Below, piece by piece: positions 9,912 to 17,452 of a DNA stretch of 21,406 nt; the first letter of the stretch is position 1, and each line of letters starts with the position of its first letter. The DNA is from Suillus spraguei. Lineage: Eukaryota > Basidiomycota > Agaricomycetes > Boletales > Suillaceae. The notes under the pieces were generated by a model that saw nothing but the letters and a program-made list of their open reading frames with translations, did no database searches and was not told where the DNA came from. The DNA lies in contig JABCPU010000918.1 of the NCBI GenBank assembly GCA_016800925.1, positions 1 through 21,406 of the forward strand, in the 5' to 3' direction. Made by a program: the position numbers and the translations under genes.

Positions 9912-10363
9912 TCCCTTGATGCCCATTGGATTTGTCATTGCTGCCAGATGCTCCACAAGGACGCTTGCCTAGGACCTGTTCAAACTTTGATGTGTTGGAC
10001 CTATTAGTTTTGTTGTTGTCCACAGGGGTTTTGGCCTGTTCACCGTCCATATCAAAGTCCACCAGGTTTGCGATGGCTTTGTTGAGCAGGTCTTCATCAG
10101 TTGGACTGGGAGAGCGAGAATGCTGAGCAGCACCTGCAAGGGAGTAGAATATATTTATATCATGATAGAATAGATAATTGTAGGCACTCACCACAAGATA
10201 TTGTGGCCACAGGGTTGTGTACAGTCACCTGCTTGGTGATTATCAAACTCTGCAGCAGTGGCTCTGTGGCCTTCTCTGTGTCAAAGATAAATGATAATAA
10301 AATATATCATACAATCTTACCATGGCACTCAGGAGGCCAACTGGTGTTGCAGCCATACCAGTA
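9832..10363 (-). CDS. Unrecognised small gene of the Tnp2-type element
   Basis: It lies on the strand opposite to the transposase and accessory gene, between them. Reading from the 5' side: an exon ending at 10321 (NTSWPPECH), an intron 10320-10276, an exon 10275-10192 (KATEPLLQSLIITKQ..VATISCG), an intron 10191-10134, and a last exon with SPSPTDEDLLNKAIANLVDF, basic KRTR and a cysteine-rich tail CMGINCCCLACTGY, stop at 9834-9832. The phases of these two introns fit. I cannot find the start codon: the first exon is closed upstream by TAA, so the 5' end is missing or in another exon. The short acidic then basic then Cys-rich layout would suit a small nuclear or nucleic-acid-binding accessory protein, but this is a guess. 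It may be broken. Confidence 0.5.
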
Positions 10364-10538
10364 GATAAATTAGTAGAACACACGTGAAAGACTTGTCAGT
10401 GAAGCAATAATTTAGACATGTCATTGAAGTGATGAATTGAACACATACAAAGATATGAATCACTGAGTTTCAAAATCACACATTCCGATAATGCTAGATC
10501 AAGCCTATTGCATCATATCTCTTCCTCAAACGACTACC

Positions 10539-12973
10539 ATGTCCACAGATTATTCCTTTCCAAGTCCCTTCCAGCAGCATCAGACTCCTCATTTGCAGAA
10601 TAACCTTAACCCTTTTTTAGATACTCCCAGACAGTCTGACCCCCACTCATGGAATGATCCTTCTGGCAGCTCAGTGAGTACTTTCATCTATATCTACTGT
10701 TTGCTGAATTAATCATAATAGAATGCATATACACGCTCAAATTATTGCATACAGTCCTTAGAATGTGAGGGACAATGCTTGAAGGTTGAGAATAGCTTGC
10801 TTACTGCTACATGCGACACTTATGAGTATATAAATATGATTTATATGAGTATATGTGTGTTTCTGCTGATAATTCTGCAGAGCAGCCTTCAACACCCTCA
10901 CCAGAACAATTTTCTCAAAAGTTCTGCCCATTTCGTCTTTTACAGGGCTAACCATCGGTGGTGTCAAATTCAAACCTTCTGGCATTGTCCCTGCCATGAA
11001 ATCACAACTCCAGCCACTCAACTGACACGACTACCCAAAGACTCGATTTTGGACTGAAGACATGTATACCGAATGGTCAAAGACCCCCGCATTTCAATGG
11101 ACCCATGAGAATTGTACTGCTTGCCCTTTTCCATTCCTCGAAGATACTGATGGCAAACTTGTTATGAAGGCCAAGGTGTCCAACATCCTCAAAATGTTGT
11201 GAAACATCTGGCACACACTGCTCAACAACAACCATGCACCTGATACGTGGGGTCGTGCAGGGGCCGAGGTATTGGATGACGTTGCAGATGAGATGGCGAG
11301 GCATCACCCGATTCTTGCCCTTTGCAGCAATGGATGGAAAGTCCAGGCTATCACTACTGAATGCTATTCCTTGTGGGCATCAACGCACATCAAGAAGAGG
11401 AAGAAGTCTTCAGATGCCATTGTAGTAAGTATTTCAGCTTTTCATCTTCAATTTGCTCTACTAACTTAGTTACGGTCATAGTCCTCTGGTATGAAGCAAA
11501 AAATTATGAAGCTTAATGATGCACCATCTGAGTCACCTGACGACTCAAGCCCTCCCTCTGATCACTTAGCAAAATGGCCAAAGGTTGACAAAACAGATGT
11601 GATGGCACCACTGGCAACACTTGACCCGACTGTCAGTGCAACCATGGCTACCACCCTACTGACAAGTCCCACAGATTCAGATCAATCTTCATCTGAGTCC
11701 AAACATTTGCCAACTGCATCTGAATGTGCACATGCTACCAGCCCTCCAGCAGAAGTTATCTTACAGGATATTCAGAACACTCTTTATTCAACCATGTGTT
11801 TCCTTCATCATTGTTCATGAGGATTTTCTGACTTGAATGAAGGCTTCTCTTCCTCAGATAAAGAATCTGCTGTGAGTTCTCCTTGACTATAACTGGTATA
11901 TCATTGAATCTATTATCTATAGTGCAAAACTTGTACTTCCTAAGAAACCCAACCCCCTTGAGCCACCCTTGGCCCCCCCCTCTTGCAAACGATCCCACTC
12001 TGCAAAACCCTGATCCAACTGGTGCTGCTGGTCTTGCCACCAATGGCACCAGCCACGGATACCGCATCACCAATGCCGCTGCCGCTGGTACAACAGATGA
12101 CACTTCTGACGTAGCGATGACCAAGAAATTCCGGCCATTGGCAACAAAAAATGGAAGGTACTAGTACCACATCTGATTATCCTCGATACACTCACTGATT
12201 GTTTTATGGCACTGTCCAGAAACCTCTGCGCACATCGCTGGCTCAAGATCATTGCCCCAAATGGCACATCCGGCGACTTCAAGATATACTGGAATGCACT
12301 GTCAAAAGACAGTCAAGTGGTAAGTTTGACTTTCTTTGGTACCTTGCTAGCTAATATGATTGCTCTAGAACTACGAAAGCGAGGCACATCAGTAAAACTT
12401 CGAATTACTTAATCAGCCTTTTTTGGACTTTACACTGGTTTTCACTTCTTTTCAAAAATGAGTGGCCTTTATTGCAGTTATTTTTCTTTATTCATTGCCT
12501 GGTCCTAACTTGAGTATCAGGAATAGTTCCAATATGTTTTATAAACCTAAGAGACGTGTTTAAAAATATAAAAACAGAAATTTGGTACCAGTAAGTGGCA
12601 CAGAGTACTGATTATTTTTATGTTTAAATCCTCCCCTGAAGTGGTGATCTTTACAAATTGTGAACTCCAACCATTGCAATTGCATGAAACAACAATAATA
12701 ATCTATTCCAGATATTCAAGTTAGGACGAGGCAGTGAATTGAGAAAAATAACTGCAATAAAGGCCACTCATTTTTGAAAAGAAGTGAAAACCAGCGTAAA
12801 GTCCAAAAAAGGCTGATTAAGTAATTCGAGGTTTTACTGATGCAGCAGCGCTCGTAAGTACCATATCTCCCGCAACAATCACATACTAATGATCTGTTTA
12901 GGTCAAGGATGGAACGTGGACTGGGAACGCAGCCAGCACGATCAACAAGTTCGTTGACGGACCGATACATTAG
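10539..12973 (+). pseudogene. Accessory protein of the Tnp2-type element, split by a MITE-like insertion
   Basis: Start ATG 10539 (MSTDYSFPSPFQQ..). Introns: 10674-10754, 10826-10880, 11425-11481, one near 11880-11931, 12158-12219, 12320-12368 and 12854-12901; the last has a perfect TACTAAT branch site. After a Gln/Pro-rich start comes a short coiled-coil-like exon (LKVENSLLTATCDTYE). Next is a Trp-rich domain (FWTEDMYTEWSKTPAFQW..TWGRAGAEVL..CSNGWKVQAITTECYSLW) with basic KKRKK, a Ser/Thr/Pro-rich linker, and a C-terminal block NLCAHRWLKIIAPNGTSG..YWNALSKDSQ. Damage: TGA at 11023 and 11200, another at 11818, and an extra C in a C8 run (11973-11980). A 450-base element at 12390-12839 makes a false stop at 12393; without it the frame runs on through EAHAAALVKDGTW to TAG 12971. 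I recall such proteins beside Tnp2-like genes in mushrooms; the function is not known to me. Confidence 0.75.
12390..12839. mobile_element. Fold-back MITE-like element, 450 bases
   Basis: The arms 12390-12518 and 12711-12839 are complementary over 129 bases with no gap and seven mismatches; they flank a 192-base AT-rich spacer. The ends are CAGTAAAAC and its complement, flanked by AT on both sides (12388-12389 and 12840-12841). No coding capacity is seen. CAGT ends recall Tc1/mariner-type MITEs, which duplicate TA rather than AT, so the superfamily is open. It sits inside an exon of the accessory gene. Confidence 0.85.
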
Positions 12974-13271
12974 CGCATTCGGTGTACGGTGGGGGGTATT
13001 ATTATTATTATTGTAATGTTTTTGCTATCGGGAATACAATCGTTTTCACTCGATTTGCGTTGATGTGCGAATATGCAAAAGGTCAATTGGGAGCTACTAC
13101 AATATACTAGAATCTACGCTACGCAAACACGCTCGATTCTGCAATATCTCGCTCGATGCGAGTCGCTGAAAATATCATATAAATCTCATCCGTCTCCGCA
13201 AATCGACGCAAATATTGTCGCGATATTTCGGTCGTTTTCCGTCGATACGGCTAGAACCGTTTCTCACTGGG
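12974..13271. repeat. 3' end of the Tnp2-type element with subterminal motifs and right TIR
   Basis: The right TIR is the last 50 bases (13222-13271). Inside it, CTCGAT occurs at 13049, 13132 and 13152, and related CGA-containing words (TCGACGC, TCGATAC) are frequent. This part is clearly richer in CG dinucleotides than the left half of the nest. A TTA-type microsatellite lies at about 12999-13014. Clustered short motifs next to the TIR are typical of transposase-binding sites in EnSpm-like elements; binding is inferred. Confidence 0.6.
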
Positions 13272-13274
13272 GTT

Positions 13275-13356
13275 CAAGGTCAGCTGCTCGGGGTGTCCCG
13301 TGCCGACCATGCCTGCCGACCGCAAATTGACTTCACATGAGTTTCCGAACTAGCTC
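13275..13356 (-). repeat. Right terminal inverted repeat of the Harbinger element
   Basis: Read on the minus strand it starts GAGCTAGTTCGGAAACTC and runs through CATGTGAAGTC, TTTGCGGTCGGCAGG and ACACCCCGAGC to CTGACCTTG, pairing with 471-564. Its inner edge overlaps the GGTTCAAG duplication made when the Tnp2-type element landed, so that element hit the very end of the Harbinger copy. Confidence 0.8.
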
Positions 13357-13359
13357 TTA

Positions 13360-14370
13360 TAAGCGAGTTCAAAAGGTAGTTTCAAAAGTTACTTTGAGTA
13401 CCACTACAATATGCTCGACTCTTGAATCTCGTGCGGGTTCATGCACATGGCTATTTCTTCATTATTCTATTCATCACAGTGACTCAGACTGCTAGTTACT
13501 AGCCTCAGCCAATGATTATCGTCTTTTCCTCTCTTTCTGGACCTTCCGTGAAGCAGGTCGATACTTAATGGGCATACATTCTGAATCTTCAGCCGGCAGC
13601 GAAGCAGCTAGTACAACTTCGAATACTCGTCTAAAGACTAAGACCTGGCGTCAGAGTTATCGCTGAATATATAGGGTCAATCACACATGTTAGAGACACG
13701 TTGAACAGTTACAGAGCAGGTAATATTCTGAATCTCCTCACTTAAAGTCCACTCTCGCTATAATATCTTTTCAGAACCATTAGGAGTGTTGAGGTACACA
13801 TTCCACCGCCTGTAATGTTGACCGGCACCCAAATCTCACTGCTGGTTGCCTGTGGCCCTTGCTTATTCAGGGTCTTTCTAGTGTGGTCAGACATTCGAGG
13901 TCTGTGTCAGCCACAAAGCTGTGAGGAAAGCTTATCATGAGATCAGTTTAACTCATCTTCAACAGTTCGCTATTGTTCCATTCTTTGTTCTGAGCTTGAA
14001 CGCATTTACCGGCCTCTCAACAATGAGAGTGAAAGCGTGCGCCTAAGACGTACTTTCCGACTTGACCGGGGAATGTTCTTAGAGAATTAACATGCGATTT
14101 CTTGCACACTCATGAAATGAGATGTCGCCACAAAAATGGTATGTTGTATGCACCTACACCATCTAGGCTTTTTGACCGCAAGATGTAGTCTATCACGGGG
14201 CATACCTCCGCACCAGACTTGGTTCAAGTCAAGGAGCTTTTGAAGCAAATCATTGTGCGGCCATAGAATGCTTGTGCTGAGCCATGGAAGGACTAGCACT
14301 TCAGGTGCGCCGGCGTGTCATAGATTTCGGAGAGCTCATGTGAGTGGCGCCTCTGAGTTGAGGCTCCCGT
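13360..14370. other. About 1 kb without a recognised gene
   Basis: Sequence outside the right Harbinger end. A possible intron-like stretch (about 13721-13774, GTAATA..TTTCAG) is present, but neighbouring frames carry stops and show no family I can name. The last 100 bases lead into a fragment copied from the dsRBD-like gene, so part of this may be the decayed upstream portion of that copy. Confidence 0.4.
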
Positions 14371-14730
14371 GTCTCTGCAGACATTCGAACCTGATTCGTC
14401 TCAGAAATTTAACGGAAAGCGAAAGATGGCCGAGGGTGTGCACTCGCAAGGTGAACATGAAAAGCCTACAAAACGATAGAAGAAAGTAAAGTTCGAGGGC
14501 GCTGGCTCACCAATAACCAAACACAGTCACAGGAAACCTTGAAAGGCAGCACCCACACCCATGGCATCCCCGAGTCTGACATCGATGGATCAGCGGGTTA
14601 TGCCTCGTCGTGCATAGTATTCTTGTACTCAAGGTATGTATAGGCATCCGCTTTCGGCGCAGTCTTTCGCGGGGGCTTTGGGTTCAGTACTGATTTCAGA
14701 GGTGGGTTTATGGAGGTCTGATAACAAACA
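14371..14730 (+). pseudogene. 3' fragment duplicated from the dsRBD-like gene
   Basis: From TCTCTGCAGAC this stretch follows 19240-19700 closely: CGTCTCAGAAAT, AAGCGAAAGATGG, CCTACAAAACGA, CACCCACACCCAT, CCCCGAGTCTG in the same order, and near the end CATCCGCTTTCGGCGCAGTC. It lacks roughly 110 bases present in the other copy and has a TAG where the other reads CAG (AAACGATAG against AAACGACAG). It is a dead partial copy of the basic tail region, in the same orientation, about 4.9 kb upstream. Confidence 0.8.
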
Positions 14731-14983
14731 TGCTGGTCTCATCATTCTCAGACATGATATCAAGGGACGAGGCTGTTCATGTAAGGTTGAATGGGGCGTC
14801 GTAGTTTGATCTCATCTGTGGCGTACCCACCAGGTGGGGTTGTGAATGTATGAGCCAAACCGAATCACAAGCCATGACATATCTCTGGTATACTACATGA
14901 ACGAAAATGTTTTTTTACAAGACTGATGATGCATTAGATGGTGGATTTTCGTACTAGAGGACGCTCCGAATCCGAGTATCTCT

Positions 14984-15692
14984 TCAACTTGAACGACTAG
15001 GAAGACATTCGTCATACAAAGGCCATTTTCTTCCAATCCAAGTTGCGAACTCTGTGTGATCCCTGAGTGAATCGCCAGTGTTCGGGTGTACGAGGACGCT
15101 GAAACGTGCAGATTAACCAGCTAAGGTGAAATATTGTGAATATTGACACTTACTCGCAAGGTCCCGATGGACGACAAGCCAAGAAAGAATGCTCCGGTCT
15201 GGTGGGGGTTGAATGTATCTACCTCGAACACGGCAGTAGGATGAGGACCTTCGAAAATAAGGGTGAGCACCACGCTGTGCGGCATCTATGGATGAACGGA
15301 TACGCACCATATTGTTTATCCCAGAAGTTATGTATACGCAACTAAGTTGTGAGAAATGAACTATCGGATGATGCAAGAGAAAGAGCCCACCTCTGGAAAC
15401 TCCCTTCTTATACGTTCATATAGTTCTTTTGCATACTGCGCCTGAGCAGCCACGGCAGGCATGTGATAAACTGACATCCATGGTGAAATCGAAGCACCAA
15501 TAACATGTAATAGGCTGGCTCACTATGGAAGTCGAAACCATTCTTAGACGGAACAAATTGTTTCGGAAATTCGTCGTAAGCCGCCGAGCGGGGACCAGGT
15601 GGGTTGTACAGAGATTTTCCATCGGGATTGAAGGTGGTTGGAAGAGGTTCTGCACCTTCACACCCTGCTAGAAGAGATGGCCACTGACTCAT
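14984..15692 (-). CDS. DOPA 4,5-dioxygenase-family protein (two frameshifts as read)
   Basis: The family cleaves catechol rings; the Amanita enzyme acts on DOPA in betalain-type pigment synthesis. Here the substrate is unknown. Five exons fit: 15692-15524, 15470-15391, 15341-15308, 15248-15154 and 15098-14984, with introns of 49-59 bases. The protein starts MSQWPSLLAG and has NGFDFH followed by IYHM (the FDFH metal-site region), YAKELYERIRREFPE, FWDK, GPHP, FEVDTFNP, WLVVHR and VLVHPNTGDSLRDHTEFATW, ending DECLPSRSS. The HxH-type and HPNTGD blocks are as I know them from the family. Exon 4 needs two single bases restored to read through: one T (run at 15184-15186) and one G (run at 15163-15165). 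No nonsense codon is present otherwise. It is either a very recent pseudogene or an intact gene with homopolymer errors in the assembly. Confidence 0.75.
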
Positions 15693-15879
15693 GTTTACTG
15701 GGGACGATTGGAGTACGTCTGTACAATGATTAGTTTAGCGAGGCATCTGAACAATTTTATTGAACAATTTACTGATCGAGTCAGGTTGACTCGGCTCCAG
15801 CAATTGAGAGCTGTGACTACTAGTGACTACTGCGGGCTGCGATATTAATTTCCGCAACAGTAGAATTGAAGTTGAGGAG

Positions 15880-16870
15880 TAAATCAATCAAGGTACAACT
15901 TGCCTGCTGATCAAGACCCTCCAAAATAGCCCTCAAATAGGCACGGTCCTGAGTGCCCATCGGCAAAATCGGACTAGGGTAGTCACCAACAAGATGGTTG
16001 GGAGTCGAGACATAGTAAAGACTGGTTACGAGTCTAGAATATAATGGATTTCAATGTTCCGCACAGAGCGGACTTCGTGAGTAGATCTCGTTGAGCAGCA
16101 TTTAAAATAGATAAGCCTGGAGATGATCGGCATTCATTGATAGGTTGAAAAGGCCTGCCCGTCAAGCATTCTGGTGATATTGTCTAACGTCGTTATGAAG
16201 TGCTTGACCGAGGTCCAAGGAGTGGAAAAATGAGAGACACTGTCGAGGTCTTTCTGAAATTTGATCAACATGCCCGACGAATTTCCTGAAAAACCTCGAT
16301 TCTACATGTTGATTTCACTCTTGAAAATTTTGTTGTCCCACCATTCTCCATTGGCTGGGCCCTTGGCGCGTTCGGAGTCATGATCGTGGTGGACCTAGAT
16401 GTGCCTAATGTGCAAGTTGCAAATATTAGTGTTGATGACTCCGCATAGCTGCATGATACGTACTTCCATATGACATGCATGAATATTGGCATTTTGACAA
16501 CTAGTTAACAAATTCTTTGAAGAATATGTTTGCTTCATCATGTTTATCTGCACCGAAGAGGACGATGAGAAGTACGTGATGAACCAGAGAGTATAGGAGA
16601 AGCTGTAGCATACCTTGATCAAGAGCAGGAAATAAATAGTTTCCGAATCTTTGTCCATGTACATGTACATGGATACAACATCAAATGCTGCCTTCGCATC
16701 CAGGACATAGTCTTTTCCGCGGAGGGCGATGCTCTTGGAGAGATGACCTGTCAATGAGTAATGGACAATATTACCAAAAAAATTAGCACTTTGTAAGAGG
16801 TGATGATGGGTCGGTGAATCTCACCTTGATAGCATCCTAAATTGCACAGTCTCAGCCGTATTCCGGCCAT
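15880..16870 (-). pseudogene. Unrecognised multi-exon gene relic
   Basis: Consistent exon-like pieces run on the minus strand upstream of the dioxygenase gene. ATG 16870 begins MAGIRLRLCNLGCYQ; intron 16824-16748; an exon 16747-16614 with SIALRGKDYVLDAKAAFDVV and MDKDSETIYF; an intron; KHDEANIFFKEFVN then TAG. Later pieces are HHDHDSERAKGPANGEWWDN, MLIKFQKDLDSVSHF..TTLDNITRMLD, and near 16020-15905 VSTPNHLVGDYPSPILPMGT..YLRAIL. Joining them requires at least one frame change and passes TAG codons, so the gene looks broken. I do not recognise the family; the order and spacing suggest one former gene, but the last piece could belong to another. Confidence 0.45.
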
Positions 16871-17059
16871 AACGAACGAGCTATGGGCATAGGAGGAATG
16901 GTTATTGGCGTTGGTGTGGTATACGAGTCAGGACGCCTTTGGATGTATGCCCTGAAGTGCTCCGAGTCTCATCACCACTCTGCTGAGGACACTAGTGCCA
17001 GTGACCAGTCCAAGGAACACCAACCTGCTGCCATATTCTATTCTACTTGCGTATGGTAG

Positions 17060-17345
17060 ATTTGAGATTATTACCAGAGGGTCCATCTACGCGAGTAGTT
17101 CCATAATTTGTGGGCCTTAAAGGATGCAACGCCGTCTGAATTATAAATTTGAATATTCAAGTTGTTGCACAATGTCACGGTCAACTTGAAGAAGTTCAGA
17201 TACAGATGCCGTAAGCAGTTGACTTTACGCCGGTCACCCTGCTGCCAGGTTTTGGTATCCTACCATTTCATCGTTTTGTCAAATGAACCAGCGGCCAACA
17301 ACTGTGTTTTCCTGCTGCAGTGCTTGTTGACGATAATATAAATAT
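17060..17345 (-). pseudogene. WD40-repeat gene relic
   Basis: On the minus strand one WD40-like unit is clear: LLAAGSFDKTMKW, then TAG (17262-17260), then DTKTWQQGD. The stop replaces the second W of the expected WW or IW pair before D, a one-base TGG to TAG change. Downstream NIQIYNSDG and FKAHK may be the remains of another blade. No start, no intron and no complete gene can be drawn. Confidence 0.55.
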
Positions 17346-17452
17346 CTGTCAGCTGCCAGTGCTTGACCCACTAGTAGTAGTCTTCGACCCGAAGCTAAGC
17401 ATATGTCTATAGTGCTACAATAAACTTCGGCTGGAATAATATCCTCGACAAC

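Larger units (their letters stand above)
5042..13278 (+). mobile_element. Tnp2-type (EnSpm/CMC-like) DNA transposon inserted in the Harbinger element
   Basis: The left end CCCAGTGA at 5050 and the right end TCACTGG(G) at 13270/13271 are inverted copies. They are flanked by GGTTCAAG on both sides (5042-5049 and 13271-13278). The duplication is 8 bases if the right terminus is TCACTGG, or 7 (GTTCAAG) if both termini carry three C/G. It encodes a Tnp2-like transposase, a small minus-strand gene and an accessory gene. Nested inside it are LTR-A copy 2 and a MITE-like element; subtracting them leaves about 6.8 kb. Fungal EnSpm-like elements of this sort have been called Plavaka; I use that as a likely relative, not a proven identity. 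Confidence 0.85.
468..13359. mobile_element. PIF/Harbinger-like DNA transposon, outer element of the nest
   Basis: The ends are inverted repeats beginning GAGCTAGTT (471 on +, 13356 on -). They are flanked by TAA on the left (468-470) and TTA on the right (13357-13359), both of the TWA type used by PIF/Harbinger; the middle base differs, presumably by mutation. Inside lie the two genes typical of the superfamily in convergent order: a SANT-like gene on + and a DDE transposase on -. Between the transposase and the right end a Tnp2-type transposon has inserted, and three LTR insertions occupy the two genes. Without all insertions the element would be roughly 2.7 kb, including what remains after a deletion in the SANT-like gene. 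Pairing of these ends with these genes is inferred from position and family knowledge. Confidence 0.75.

Noticed and set aside
12716..12970. Minus-strand open frame across the MITE arm
   Set aside because: It runs over the fold-back arm and the antisense of the accessory gene's last exons, so it is a shadow.
13800..13890. MADS-box-like fragment (LTGTQISLLV)
   Set aside because: Only one short match on + near 13816; neighbouring residues and frames do not continue the domain.
17360..17410. 5S rRNA-like stretch (CGAAGCTAAGCA)
   Set aside because: No further match to the 5S structure or to its internal promoter; probably chance.
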